Positions 7,526 to 18,569 of a stretch of 43,479 bases of DNA are shown here, in pieces. The position numbers and the translations under genes are program-made. The notes under the pieces are model-generated. The model worked only from the letters and a program-made list of their open reading frames with translations, was not told the DNA's origin and made no database searches. Source of the DNA: Granulicoccus phenolivorans DSM 17626 = NBRC 107789 = JCM 15570 (GTDB lineage Bacteria; Actinomycetota; Actinomycetes; Propionibacteriales; Propionibacteriaceae); contig NZ_AUHH01000037.1 in the NCBI RefSeq assembly GCF_000423085.1, positions 1 through 43,479 on the forward strand, written 5' to 3'. Each line of letters opens with the position of its first letter. Position 1 is the first letter of the stretch.

Positions 7526-8164
7526 ATGCGACGTTCATTCTCGGTCCTTGTCGGTGTCGTGGGTGCGGCGGCGCTGCTGTTGGCCGGCTGCTCCGCGGCA
7601 GCTTCCGAGCCGGCGGCGCCCGCCTCCCCCGGGTCGCGGGTGGGCAGCTCGGCGCCGAGCGCACAGCCCAACGAGGGGTCGGCGCTCAGACGACTCGGGG
7701 CCGACGACCTGTCCAGCAACCTGACCGGCGGAACCCGGGTCAACCTGAACAGCGGAACTGCCGACTTCGTCTCCCCGACCGGCAACATCCGCTGCCGGAT
7801 CAACAGTTCGGGCGCACTGTGCGAGTTCCCCGAGGGGATGGACCGCGCCGGGGTCCCGAGCGCCGACCACTGCGGTGGTCAGGTGGCCGTCAATGCCGTG
7901 CAGATCGCCGACGGGGCCGACCCGTACGTGTGCTCCGGTGGCGTACTCACCGATCCCAGCGAGAACGGCTACGGTTCCTGGAACCAGCAGATCGGCTTCC
8001 CGTGGAAGGACAAGGACGGTCAACGCTGGGCGACCCTGCCCTACGGCAACATGATCGTCGCCGGTGACTATGCCTGCCTGTCCCAGGAGGACGGGATGTA
8101 CTGCATCAACTCCGCCAAGGGGGTCGGCTTCAAGGTGGCCAAGGAGGGCCTGGTCCGCGTCTGA
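7526..8164 (+). CDS. secreted lipoprotein with a DUF6636-like domain
   Basis: The product has 212 residues. A signal peptide ends in the lipobox LLAGC with C22 as the lipidated cysteine. A Ser/Ala/Pro-rich linker (23-70) follows, then a domain that begins FVSPTGNIRCRI and holds six cysteines in pairs (IRCRI, ALCEF, DHCGG, YVCSG, YACLS, MYCIN). This fits small disulfide-stabilised actinobacterial domains with an SPxGNIxC signature. The function is unknown; attachment to the outer face of the membrane is inferred from the lipobox. AAAGG lies before ATG 7526, and GTTATA at about 7457 could be part of the promoter. A 16-bp hairpin terminator follows the stop. The assignment to DUF6636 is from memory of the motif. 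Confidence 0.82.
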   Translation: MRRSFSVLVGVVGAAALLLAGCSAAASEPAAPASPGSRVGSSAPSAQPNEGSALRRLGADDLSSNLTGGTRVNLNSGTADFVSPTGNIRCRINSSGALCEFPEGMDRAGVPSADHCGGQVAVNAVQIADGADPYVCSGGVLTDPSENGYGSWNQQIGFPWKDKDGQRWATLPYGNMIVAGDYACLSQEDGMYCINSAKGVGFKVAKEGLVRV

Positions 8165-8188
8165 GCCGCCCGAACACCCCGTGAAACG

Positions 8189-8223
8189 CGCAGCGGCTGC
8201 CCGGAACCCGGGCAGCCGCTGCG
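8189..8223. terminator. bidirectional hairpin between the lipoprotein gene and icd
   Basis: A perfect 16-bp stem (CGCAGCGGCTGCCCGG with its complement) and loop AAC at 8205-8207 lie between convergent genes. Confidence 0.85.
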
Positions 8224-8238
8224 TTGGATCGGGCCGAA

Positions 8239-10506
<2,268 letters not shown>

Positions 10507-10554
10507 CTATCGGATCTGCCTTGTGATACGAGATTTCGGCGGCCGGAACGAGGG

Positions 10555-10585
10555 GCGCCCCGTACGCCTGGGGCGTACGGGGCGC
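10555..10585. terminator. hairpin terminator after mqo
   Basis: A 14-bp perfect stem (GCGCCCCGTACGCC with its complement) and a 3-nt loop at 10569-10571 lie 27 nt past the mqo stop and upstream of icd on the same strand. Confidence 0.8.
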
Positions 10586-10611
10586 GTGTCAACGGGTCGG
10601 TGCACCCATCG

Positions 10612-12183
10612 TCAGTTGGCCTGCGTGGCGGGAACGGCGGTCGTGTCGCCGACTCCGGCCGGCCGGACCGGTTCATTGAGCTTGAGAATCTTCGAGGTGC
10701 GCGCCATCGACTGGTACGCCGCCTCCGGGTTCTGGGCCAGGTCGGTGCCGAAGGAGGGGATGACGGTCTTGATCCGCTCCTTCCAGTCCTCGAACTTGTC
10801 GGGGAAGCACCGCTCGAACAGGTCGAACATGATCGGCACGGCGGTGGAGGCACCCGGGGAGGCACCGAGGACGCCGGCGATCGTGCCGTCGGCCGACGAG
10901 ATGATCTCGGTGCCGAACTCCAGGGTGCCGCCCTGTTCCTTGCTCGGCTTGATGATCTGGGCGCGCTGACCGGCTTCGATCATCCGGAAGTCGCGCAGAT
11001 CGGCCCGTGGCGCGAACTCCTTCAGCGTGCGGTTCTTCTTGCCCGGGGTCATGAAGATCATCGACAGCAAGAAGGCGACCAGGTCCAGATTGTCCCGGGC
11101 CACCGACAGCATCGGGACGATGTTGTGCGGGCGCAGGATCGAGAACAGGTCGGTGACCGAGCCCCACTTGAGGAACTTCGGGTTCGTCGAGGCGTACGGA
11201 CCGAACAGCACCGAGCGGGCACCGTTGATGCGGCGGGCGTCCAGGTGCGGGTTCGACATCGGCGGCGCGCCCACCGGGGGCTTGCCGTAGATCTTGACGT
11301 TGTGGTCGGCCACGAACTGCGGATCGGTGGTGGACAGGAAGGCCCCGCCGACCGGGAACAGGCCGTACCCGTCGACCTCCTTCAGCCCGGCATTCTGCAG
11401 CAGCTTCAGCGCATAACCACCGGCCCCGACGAAGATGAACTTGGCCTTGACCACCCGCTCGTCAACCAGCCGTTCCTTCTTCGGCATTCGGTTCTTCAGG
11501 GTGATTTCCCAGGTGCCGTCGAGGTTCTGCTTGAGGTTGGTCACCTCCTGGGAGGTCTGCACCTTCACCCCGTGGTACTCCAGATAGTGGAAGAACTGCC
11601 GGGTGATCGAACCGAAGTTCACATCGGTTCCGGTCGGGTCGTAGGTCGCGGCGACCGACTCGTTCTTGTCGCGCCCGCGCATCAGCATCGGCGCCCACTT
11701 CTCGAGCTGCTCCGGATCCTCGGAGAACTCCATGTTGGCAAACAGCGGGTTGTCCCTCAGCGACTCCCAGCGCTTGCGCAGGAACTCCACGTCCCAGGGA
11801 TTGTTCACGAACGACATGTGCGGGGTCGGGGTGATGAAGGTCTCCGGGTCACCCAGGATGCCGCGCTCGACGAAGCTGGACCACATCTCCCGGCTGATCT
11901 GGAACTGCTCGTTCACCCGCAGCGCCTTCTCGCTGGTGACCGTGCCGTCCTCGTGCTCGGTGGAGTAGTTGAGCTCGCACAGCCCCGAGTGACCGGTGCC
12001 GGCATTGTTCCAGGGGTTCGAGGACTCCTTGGCCACCTTGGGCAGCCGTTCGAAGCCGACGATCGACCACTCCGGCTCCAGCAGGTGGAGCATCAGACCG
12101 AACGTGGCGCTCAGGACCCCACCACCGATCAGCGCGACGTCGTACTCCTCCTTGACGGTCTGCACTCGCTTCTTGTTCGCCAC
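10612..12183 (-). CDS. mqo: malate:quinone oxidoreductase
   Basis: This peripheral membrane FAD enzyme oxidises malate to oxaloacetate and passes electrons to menaquinone. The product has 523 residues. The dinucleotide-binding motif is at residues 16-30 (VALIGGGVLSATFG), followed by the Mqo signature EWSIVGFERLPKVAKESSNPWNNAGTGHSGLCELNY. The C-terminal FAD contact region includes SPGASTAVPIMFDLFERCF. The start is GTG 12183 with AAGGAG upstream; a longer in-frame form reaching 12261 has no ribosome site and adds residues not typical of Mqo. No malate dehydrogenase gene is present in the window. On the minus strand TAACTT at about 12328-12333 may be the -10 box, giving a leader of roughly 140 nt. 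Confidence 0.95.
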   Translation of the reverse strand: MANKKRVQTVKEEYDVALIGGGVLSATFGLMLHLLEPEWSIVGFERLPKVAKESSNPWNNAGTGHSGLCELNYSTEHEDGTVTSEKALRVNEQFQISREMWSSFVERGILGDPETFITPTPHMSFVNNPWDVEFLRKRWESLRDNPLFANMEFSEDPEQLEKWAPMLMRGRDKNESVAATYDPTGTDVNFGSITRQFFHYLEYHGVKVQTSQEVTNLKQNLDGTWEITLKNRMPKKERLVDERVVKAKFIFVGAGGYALKLLQNAGLKEVDGYGLFPVGGAFLSTTDPQFVADHNVKIYGKPPVGAPPMSNPHLDARRINGARSVLFGPYASTNPKFLKWGSVTDLFSILRPHNIVPMLSVARDNLDLVAFLLSMIFMTPGKKNRTLKEFAPRADLRDFRMIEAGQRAQIIKPSKEQGGTLEFGTEIISSADGTIAGVLGASPGASTAVPIMFDLFERCFPDKFEDWKERIKTVIPSFGTDLAQNPEAAYQSMARTSKILKLNEPVRPAGVGDTTAVPATQAN

Positions 12184-12493
12184 GGAACCACTCCTTGTCT
12201 CAAGCAAGTTCTGCCTCAACCATGTCCTCGCCATGACTGATGCGTACCAAGGGTGGCACACAGCACCCCCGACCCGGTCATCGCGAGAGGCCCGAACTCG
12301 TTCTGCTCCATTGCGGGCCCTCCAAAGTTACACCGCGGTATGGGCGCTGCCGAGTCGACGACAACTATGCGGACCGCGGCCCGAACCAGCAGCAGGGAAG
12401 CTTCCACCCCCGACGCGGTGGAGGCGACCGCCTCGGCTGCCTAGGGTCGGAGGTACCCCCACGGAGATGTGCCCCCACCCCCAGGAGTCAGCC
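12184..12493. other. divergent intergenic region between mqo and the LAXTG protein
   Basis: This 310-bp stretch holds the promoters of two divergent genes. On the minus strand TAACTT (about 12328-12333) is a candidate -10 box for mqo. I looked for a c-di-AMP (ydaO-type) riboswitch, which often precedes wall hydrolase genes in actinobacteria, and did not find its conserved blocks. No other gene is supported. Confidence 0.5.
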
Positions 12494-13744
12494 ATGCCAA
12501 GCCGTCGGACCCGACGGATCCTCGTCGGTGTCACTGCCGCCGTCGTCGTCTCTGCCCCCCTCATCGCGCTCCCCGCGCTGGCCGGCGATGTTCCGGTCAC
12601 CGGCCGGGGCGCGGCCGGCCCCGGAACGTACGCCGGGGTCCGGCTCACCCAGGAACAGGTGACCAACGCCCGGATCATCATGGAGGTCGGGCGCAAGCAC
12701 AAGATCCCCGAGTACGGCCTGCAGATCGCGTTGGCCACCGCGATGCAGGAATCCACCCTGAAGAACCTGAAGTACGGCGATCGGGACTCCCAGGGGCTGT
12801 TCCAGCAGCGGCCCTCGATGGGCTGGGGCACGATCGCCCAGATCACCACCCCCGAGCTGGCCGCCGAGGCGTTCTACGGGGTGGCCAAGCACACCTCGAA
12901 TCCCGGACTGACCGACATCAAGGGCTGGGAGTCGATGTCGGTGACCCGGGCTGCCCAGGCGGTGCAACGCTCCGCGTACCCCGATGCGTACGCCAAGTGG
13001 GCGAACATGGCTCTGGAACTCGTCCGGGCCGACCGGGAGCCGAGCCCCAAGCCGACCACGGCGAAGCCGACCACGGCGGAGCCGACGGCGAAGCCGACCG
13101 CGGCGAAGCCGACGGCGAATCCGTCCACGGCGAAGCCGACCGCGAACCCGTCCACGGTGAAGCCGACCGCGACCGGGACTGCCCGGCCGAGCGCGACGGT
13201 GACCGTCAAGCCGAGCACGACCACAACCGCCGGGCCGAGCGCGACCGGGACTGCCCGGCCGAGCGCGACCGCGAAGCCGAGCGGCACGGCTCAGCCGAGC
13301 ACCAGCGCCCAGCCCCGGGTGAGCGTTACCCCGACGGGGCAACCGAAGCTGACCGCGAATCCCCCCACGGTCACGATCCGGCCGTCGGCCACCGCATCCG
13401 CAGCCCCGACGCAGAGCACGCCCGCCACTGATCCGGTGCCTCCGACCGATCCGACTCCCTCGGCCCGGACGAGTACCCCGAGCCCGGAGTCCACCGTGCC
13501 CGACCCGCCGGTCACCGGATCTGCCCCAGTGCCGACCGAGGATCCCGCGTCGGGTCCGGTTGACCCGGCCTCCGGCGGTGACCCGGCGGCGGAGGAATAC
13601 CCGACCGAACCGGTCGGCTACGATCCGGCCGCCGACAGCAAGGGCCTGGCCGATACCGGTTCGCCGGCGTCCCTGGCGATGGTCCTGCTCAGCCTGTCGA
13701 GTCTGGCCGGCGGCGGTGTGCTGATCCGCCGCCGCGCGCGCTGA
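12494..13744 (+). CDS. wall-anchored lysozyme-like protein with LAXTG sorting signal
   Basis: The product has 416 residues. A signal peptide (1-30, ending ALPALA) is followed by a lysozyme/transglycosylase-like domain (about 48-178) with candidate catalytic E86 in ATAMQES and the block DSQGLFQQRPSMGWG. A 200-residue linker rich in Pro, Thr, Ser and Ala has degenerate KPT/NPST repeats (181-384). The C-terminus is a sorting signal: LADTG at 385-389, a hydrophobic stretch and RRRAR. LAXTG is the known motif of class E sortases in high-GC Gram-positives, so covalent attachment to peptidoglycan is inferred. No sortase gene is in the window. Its stop and that of the convergent LLM gene are 1 nt apart. 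ATG 12494 has AGGAG 6-7 nt upstream; the longer in-frame extension is rejected because the signal peptide begins here. Confidence 0.87.
   Translation: MPSRRTRRILVGVTAAVVVSAPLIALPALAGDVPVTGRGAAGPGTYAGVRLTQEQVTNARIIMEVGRKHKIPEYGLQIALATAMQESTLKNLKYGDRDSQGLFQQRPSMGWGTIAQITTPELAAEAFYGVAKHTSNPGLTDIKGWESMSVTRAAQAVQRSAYPDAYAKWANMALELVRADREPSPKPTTAKPTTAEPTAKPTAAKPTANPSTAKPTANPSTVKPTATGTARPSATVTVKPSTTTTAGPSATGTARPSATAKPSGTAQPSTSAQPRVSVTPTGQPKLTANPPTVTIRPSATASAAPTQSTPATDPVPPTDPTPSARTSTPSPESTVPDPPVTGSAPVPTEDPASGPVDPASGGDPAAEEYPTEPVGYDPAADSKGLADTGSPASLAMVLLSLSSLAGGGVLIRRRAR
13048..13310 (+). repeat. degenerate coding repeats in the Pro/Thr linker
   Basis: Imperfect 9-24-bp units such as AAGCCGACCACGGCG repeat within the linker of the wall protein. 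A 26-bp stretch (ACCGGGACTGCCCGGCCGAG and the next 6 bases) occurs twice, near 13172 and 13244. Linker length is likely to vary among strains. Confidence 0.75.
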
Positions 13745-13745
13745 C

Positions 13746-14789
13746 CTAGTCGGCCAGGCAGAACTGCTTGCCCAGTGACCGCAGCGTGTCCTCCCGGGCC
13801 ACGCTGCGGTCCTTCGGTTCCCGGGCGTACGCCCCGGCGACCGGCTGCACCATGACCTCGTTCACCTCGTAGGTGGCGGCCAACTCCCGGATCTGGTCGG
13901 CGACCTGGGCCGCGGGGCCGACCAACCAACTCTGGCCGAACTGCCGGAACTGCTCCTCGGGCACCGGCGGCGGGGTGTCGATCGCCTCCTCGACGGTGAG
14001 GACCGGCTGCCGCAGGGATCCCATCCGGATTCCGGCGATCATGTGCAGCTGCGGCCGGGCCAGCCGCCACGCCTCGTTGAGATCCTCGTTCACCACCACG
14101 TTCACCGTCAGGAAGGTCTCCGGCTTCCCCGGCCCGGTCCAGCCCGAGCGGTACAGCGCCAGCGCCTCCTCCATCCCCGGCGTCCCGAAATGATGCGCGA
14201 ACACATACGGCAGCCCCAACTGGGCCGCCAGTCGGGCGGAGTAGTCCGAGGACCCCAGCAGCCACACCGGCGGCGCCTCGACCGCACAGGGCGTAGCGCG
14301 CAGTTCGAAGTCGCGCCCGCCGATCTGTACGCCGACCCCGTCGGGCGCCAGCATCGCGATCACCTGCTGCACGTACTCGGGGAAGCGGCGGACCGGATCG
14401 TCGTCCGGGCCGGTGGAGCGCAGGGCCCACGCGGTCAGCGGGTCGGTCCCCGGGGCACGCCCGATGCCGAGGTCGATCCGGCCGGGGTAGGCCGCGGTCA
14501 GCGCCGCGAACTGTTCGGCGACCGCCAGCGGCGCATGGTTCGGCAGCATCACCCCGCCCGAGCCCAGCCGGATCCGGTGGCTGGCCGCCGCCAGGATGCC
14601 GATCAGGACCGGAGGAGAGGTCGAGACCACCGCGGGGGTGTTGTGATGCTCGGCCACCCAGTAGCGATGGAATCCTGCACCGTCGGCGGCCTTCACCAGC
14701 GCTCGCGCCGCGTCGATCGACTGGGCCGAGGTCTGGCCGGTGCGTGCCGGGAGCAGGTCGAGAACTGAAAGTTTCAAGGAATCGGCCAT
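13746..14789 (-). CDS. LLM-class flavin-dependent oxidoreductase (luciferase-like, group 1)
   Basis: The product has 347 residues and a TIM-barrel luciferase-like fold. Signatures of the MsnO8/group 1 branch are LSVLDLLPARTGQTSAQSIDAA near the N-terminus, YWVAEHHNTPAVVSTSPPVLIG, LGSGGVMLPNHAPLAVAEQF and DLGIGRAPGTDP. Members use FMN (some use F420); the substrate cannot be read from sequence. The gene is probably leaderless: on the minus strand TAGTCT ends 7 nt before ATG 14789. Its stop lies 1 nt from the stop of the wall protein, and no terminator hairpin fits between them, so the two transcripts must overlap. Confidence 0.9.
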   Translation of the reverse strand: MADSLKLSVLDLLPARTGQTSAQSIDAARALVKAADGAGFHRYWVAEHHNTPAVVSTSPPVLIGILAAASHRIRLGSGGVMLPNHAPLAVAEQFAALTAAYPGRIDLGIGRAPGTDPLTAWALRSTGPDDDPVRRFPEYVQQVIAMLAPDGVGVQIGGRDFELRATPCAVEAPPVWLLGSSDYSARLAAQLGLPYVFAHHFGTPGMEEALALYRSGWTGPGKPETFLTVNVVVNEDLNEAWRLARPQLHMIAGIRMGSLRQPVLTVEEAIDTPPPVPEEQFRQFGQSWLVGPAAQVADQIRELAATYEVNEVMVQPVAGAYAREPKDRSVAREDTLRSLGKQFCLAD

Positions 14790-14796
14790 GGCCCCA

Positions 14797-14802
14797 AGAC
14801 TA
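14797..14802 (-). promoter_or_regulatory. -10 box for leaderless LLM oxidoreductase mRNA
   Basis: TAGTCT on the minus strand ends 7 nt before the ATG at 14789. Confidence 0.45.
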
Positions 14803-14840
14803 CGGGCACCGGCGAAGGAGCGCAGGGCATGTTCAGGGGT

Positions 14841-15731
14841 TCACTCCGCCCGCTCGAGCAGGTGCAGACTGTCCTGCCACAGCTGATCGACCAGCTCGCT
14901 GCGGCGGGCATCGGGCCGCAGCGGACTCGGGCTGCGCCGGTCCCACAGTTGCGCGGTCGGCCAGGGTTCCTCGGTGGCGGCCAGCCAGGTCATCGTGTCG
15001 GCTCCCTGCTCGGCCGAACGCAGCACCCGGCCGCGCAGCAGCGGCGCGAGCGCCCCCTGATAGCCGAGCCGGACCACCCCGATACCGCCGCCGAACCCGG
15101 TGGTCGCCGCCCCCGGATCAATGGCGGCGCTGCGCAGCGCCGGCCAGTGCCGGGCCACCCCGGCCACGAACAGTTGATTGAGCAGCTTGCTGTTCGCGTA
15201 CGCCGACCACCCCGAGAAGTGCTTCAGCCCCTGCCAGTCGGAGGGATCCACCCGAGCCCGGTGCGCGGCGCCGCTGGAGGTCACCAGCACCGCGGCCGAG
15301 TCGACCAGGTTCGGTCGCAGCAGGGTCGCCAGCAGGAACGGACCCAGATGATTCACCTGGAAGGTGCGTTCGAACCCATCGATGGTGGACGCCGGCCGCC
15401 CACCGAGCCCGAACGGTCCGCCGGCAAAGATGGCGCCGGCGTTCAGGACCAGCACGTCGATCGCGGGGTACCGCTCGATGAGTTCGTCGGCCAGGCGGCG
15501 TACGTCAGCCAGGCGGGCGAAGTCGGCCAGGAACCAGTCCGAACCGATCGACTCCGCGACCCGGCGGGTTCGCTCGGGATCGCGACCGATCACCACCGGA
15601 TTGTGGCCGACCGAACGCAGCCGCCGGGCCATGGCCTCCCCGAGGCCGCTGCTGGCGCCGGTGATCAGGACGATCCGGCCGGGCTGTCCGCGCAGCGGGC
15701 CGGGGATGGGCGCGAGGTCCACCGGGCTCAC
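14841..15731 (-). CDS. short-chain dehydrogenase/reductase (retinol-dehydrogenase-like)
   Basis: The product has 296 residues. The cofactor motif TGASSGLG is at about residues 24-31, with the NAG motif in LVLNAGAIF. The catalytic set comprises the Ser in VTSSGAAH, the Tyr and Lys in SAYANSKLLNQ, and the Asn of QVNHLGPF. The Arg after VVIGRD suggests NADP preference. The closest architectural relatives are the retinol dehydrogenase/protochlorophyllide-reductase-like SDRs of about 300 residues. The start is GTG 15731 with AGGAGG just upstream. It lies 159 nt downstream of the P450 gene on the same strand, but a strong hairpin (15788-15821) lies between them, so it is probably transcribed separately. 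The substrate is unknown. Confidence 0.9.
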   Translation of the reverse strand: MSPVDLAPIPGPLRGQPGRIVLITGASSGLGEAMARRLRSVGHNPVVIGRDPERTRRVAESIGSDWFLADFARLADVRRLADELIERYPAIDVLVLNAGAIFAGGPFGLGGRPASTIDGFERTFQVNHLGPFLLATLLRPNLVDSAAVLVTSSGAAHRARVDPSDWQGLKHFSGWSAYANSKLLNQLFVAGVARHWPALRSAAIDPGAATTGFGGGIGVVRLGYQGALAPLLRGRVLRSAEQGADTMTWLAATEEPWPTAQLWDRRSPSPLRPDARRSELVDQLWQDSLHLLERAE

Positions 15732-15787
15732 CTGTCCTCCTGGTGTGTCGTCGAGCTGGTGTGTGTCGAGCGAGTGTGGTCTCGAGT

Positions 15788-15821
15788 GTTGCCGTGCCCG
15801 GGAGCGTCCGGGCGCGGCAAC
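15788..15821. terminator. hairpin terminator of the ADH-ALDH-P450 operon
   Basis: Arms of 14 nt (GTTGCCGTGCCCGG / CCGGGCGCGGCAAC) with one mismatch and a 6-nt loop lie about 70 nt after the P450 stop. Confidence 0.7.
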
Positions 15822-15890
15822 GGCATCATCCCATCCGTACGCCGGGGGGAGTGCGCACGGGTGGGACGATGCCGTTGGGATCCGGGACGA

Positions 15891-17096
15891 TCAGGACTGC
15901 GGGGGAGTGAACCTCACCTGCAGACTGACCGGACCGCGGTTGGAGGCGGCGTTGTGGCGCAGTTCCACCGGCGCGGCCACCTCGTAGTCGGGCATCCACT
16001 TCAGGACTTCCTCGGCCACGATCTTCATCTCCAGGCGGGCCAGGTGCTCACCGACACAGCGGTGGATGCCGTGCCCGAAGGCGAGGTGACCCGAGGTGTC
16101 CCGATCGATGTCGAACTTTTCCGGATCGGGGAACCGGGCCGGATCGTGATTGGCCGCACCGAACATCAGCGCCACCGACTCGCCCTGCTTCATCGGGCAG
16201 CCGTTGACCGCGGTGTCCTCGGTCAGCGTCCGGCCCATGAACTGGATCGGTGCCTCGTAGCGCAGGATCTCCTCCACCGCATCGGGAATCCGGTCGGGAT
16301 TCTCGACCAGGGTCTGCTTCAGCCCAGGGGCGGTCCCGATCACGTGCAGCAAGGACGCAATGCCGTTGATGGTGGTCTCGTGACCGGCCACGATCAGCAC
16401 GAAGACCGCACCGGCGGCAGCCCCCACCGTGATCTTTTCCCCGTTGACCTCCCCGTTGGCCACCGCGGAGAACAACGTCTCGTCCGGGCTCTCCCGGTAG
16501 TGGTTGATCTTCGCGATGATGTAGCCCAACAGCGACTGCACCGAACTGTTCTTCAGCTCCGGGTTGTCGGTGGCCGCTCCTTCGACCATGCCGTGGCTCC
16601 ACGCGACGAAGTCGTCGGCGTCGGCGGCATCCAGCCCCAGGATGTGCGCGATCACCTCCGGCGGAATGGTGGCAGCCAGCTCCTTGAGGTCGGCCGAACC
16701 GGTGCCGGCATGGTCGCGCAACCAGCTCCGGGTCAGGTCGGTGATCAGGTCGACATAGCCCGCCATCTTGCCCGGACGCAGAGGGCCCTGCAGGAGCTTG
16801 CGGTACAGGCCGGCCTCGGGCGGATCGGCCTCCAACGGCACCGCCGGGAACCGCGGATCGGTCATCCGCGGAATGGTGGCGCCCTGGGCGGAGGAGAAGC
16901 GCCCCGGATCGGCGGCGGCCGCCTTCACCTGGTCATAGCCGAGCAGGCCCCAGAAGCCGCCGAGGTCGTTCGAGCGCACCACCCCGCCGGCTTCGCGGAG
17001 TTCCTGGTACTGCGGCCAGGGACAGGCCGAGGAGTTGAGGTCGTCGTAGTTGAGGTTCACCGTGGCGGCGTCGATCTTGTCGGTCACGTCGGTCAT
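15891..17096 (-). CDS. cytochrome P450 monooxygenase
   Basis: The product has 401 residues and is a soluble class I bacterial P450. The oxygen-binding I-helix motif AGHETT is at 237-242, the K-helix ExxR at E276-R279 (EEILRYE), and the heme loop FGHGIHRCVG with C347 as axial ligand. It needs two-electron supply from a ferredoxin and reductase, which are not encoded beside it. ATG 17096 lies 11 nt after the aldehyde dehydrogenase stop and is preceded by AAAGG; a GTG five codons upstream overlaps that stop and is less likely. Being last in an ADH-ALDH-P450 operon, it probably hydroxylates the starting compound, whose alcohol the other two enzymes oxidise to an acid. The substrate is not known. 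Confidence 0.94.
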   Translation of the reverse strand: MTDVTDKIDAATVNLNYDDLNSSACPWPQYQELREAGGVVRSNDLGGFWGLLGYDQVKAAAADPGRFSSAQGATIPRMTDPRFPAVPLEADPPEAGLYRKLLQGPLRPGKMAGYVDLITDLTRSWLRDHAGTGSADLKELAATIPPEVIAHILGLDAADADDFVAWSHGMVEGAATDNPELKNSSVQSLLGYIIAKINHYRESPDETLFSAVANGEVNGEKITVGAAAGAVFVLIVAGHETTINGIASLLHVIGTAPGLKQTLVENPDRIPDAVEEILRYEAPIQFMGRTLTEDTAVNGCPMKQGESVALMFGAANHDPARFPDPEKFDIDRDTSGHLAFGHGIHRCVGEHLARLEMKIVAEEVLKWMPDYEVAAPVELRHNAASNRGPVSLQVRFTPPQS

Positions 17097-17107
17097 GGTG
17101 AGGCCTT

Positions 17108-18535
17108 TCACAGGGCGGTGTAGTCGAGGCGCAGATCGCTGGCGTGGCTGTACCCCCAGGAGCCGAGTTCCGCGCCGAGGCCGGAGGACTTCACCCCGAC
17201 GAACGGCTGGCGCGGGAACTGGTTGTCGCCGTGGCAGTTGACCCAGACCATGCCGGAGTAGACCTGCGCGGCGACCTCCTCGGCGCGCTGGACGTCGGCA
17301 CCCCAGACCGATCCGCCCAGACCGAACTCGGTCCCGTTGGCCTGCTCGAGGGCGTCGTTCAGATCCGAGTACGCGATCAGCGGCATCACCGGGCCGAACT
17401 GCTCCTCATCGACCACGCGCATGCCCGGGCGGCAGCCCTTGAGCACGGTGGGCTCCATGAAGTAGCCCGGGCCCTCGAGGCGCTTGCCACCGGTGACGAC
17501 GGTCGCGCCCTTGGCCACGGCGTCCTCGATCAGCGCGGTGACCTTGTCGTACTGGGCCTTGTTCTGCAGCGGGCCCATGGTGACGCCCTCGGTGAAGCCG
17601 TCGCCGATCTGCTGGGCCTGCGCCTGGGCGGTCATCACCTCGGCGACCGCGTCGACCAGGGCGTCGGGGACGTAGATCCGCTTGGCACAGATGCACAGCT
17701 GACCGGTGTTGTTGAAGGCCGCCTGGAACAGCCGCGGGCCCATCGCCGCGGCATCGAAGTCGTCGAGCAGGATCGCGGCGTCGTTGCCACCCAGTTCCAG
17801 GGTGACCCGCTTCATGTCGGCGGCGCCGGCGGCGTAGATCTTCTTGCCGGTGGCGATCGAGCCGGTCATGGTGATCTTGCGGATCTCCGGGCGGGCGGTG
17901 AGCTTGGGCCCGAGCGCATCGGTGCCGGTGAGGACCTGCAGGACGCCGGCCGGGAGGACGTCGCGCAGGATCTCCCCGAGGGCGAGGGTGGACAGCGGGG
18001 TGAACGGCGACGGCTTCAGGATGATCGGATTGCCTGCGGCGATGGCGGGGGCTGCCTTGGCGCTGGCCAGCATCAGCGGGATGTTCCACGCGGTGATCCC
18101 GAGGGTCGGGCCGATCGCCTGGTTGCCGACGCGGACGCGGACCTCGGCGTTGTCCTCCACCGTGGTGCCGCTGGGCTCGAAGTCGGCGAAGTACTGGAAC
18201 ATCACGGCCGACCCCATCACCTCGCCGTAGGCGGCCTGGTAGGGCTTGCCCTGCTCGGTGACGATGATCCGGGCGACCTCGTCGGCCCGGGCGGTCAGGG
18301 CGGCGGCGGCATCGCGCAGCCCGGCGCGACGCTGGGCGGGATCGCGCAGCCAGTCGCTGGTCGAGGCCGCGACGGCGGCGGCCATTGCCTCGTCGATCTG
18401 GGCGTCGGTGCACTCGGGGGCCCGCCCGGCTACTTCCTCGGTGGCCGGGTTGAGCACGTCGAAGAAGTCGGCATTCTGGGCGGCCTTGCCGGCGATGGTC
18501 TGGGTGGCGCCGAGGTTGATAGCGGTTTCAGTCAT
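17108..18535 (-). CDS. NAD(P)+-dependent aldehyde dehydrogenase
   Basis: The product has 475 residues and a full ALDH fold. N151 is in ITAWNIPL, the general base E247 in TLELGGNDA, and the catalytic C281 in FNNTGQLCICAKR. The cofactor region is KPSPFTPLSTLALGE. ALDHs of this branch act on medium-size aldehydes such as semialdehydes, benzaldehyde-like or terpenoid aldehydes. It lies between the alcohol dehydrogenase (34-nt gap) and the P450 (11-nt gap), consistent with one transcript. The Shine-Dalgarno sequence before ATG 18535 is weak, which suggests translation coupled to the upstream gene. The pathway position (aldehyde to acid after the alcohol step) is inferred from the neighbours. Confidence 0.94.
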   Translation of the reverse strand: MTETAINLGATQTIAGKAAQNADFFDVLNPATEEVAGRAPECTDAQIDEAMAAAVAASTSDWLRDPAQRRAGLRDAAAALTARADEVARIIVTEQGKPYQAAYGEVMGSAVMFQYFADFEPSGTTVEDNAEVRVRVGNQAIGPTLGITAWNIPLMLASAKAAPAIAAGNPIILKPSPFTPLSTLALGEILRDVLPAGVLQVLTGTDALGPKLTARPEIRKITMTGSIATGKKIYAAGAADMKRVTLELGGNDAAILLDDFDAAAMGPRLFQAAFNNTGQLCICAKRIYVPDALVDAVAEVMTAQAQAQQIGDGFTEGVTMGPLQNKAQYDKVTALIEDAVAKGATVVTGGKRLEGPGYFMEPTVLKGCRPGMRVVDEEQFGPVMPLIAYSDLNDALEQANGTEFGLGGSVWGADVQRAEEVAAQVYSGMVWVNCHGDNQFPRQPFVGVKSSGLGAELGSWGYSHASDLRLDYTAL

Positions 18536-18569
18536 TGAAACTTCTGCTTTCGATTGGAGGAGGTGATGG

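Noticed and set aside
12184-12493. c-di-AMP riboswitch upstream of the wall-hydrolase gene.
   Set aside because: The conserved blocks of the ydaO element are not visible.
14829-17123. A plus-strand open frame of 764 codons opposite the SDR and P450 genes.
   Set aside because: Antisense shadow; runs across two genes and a terminator hairpin.
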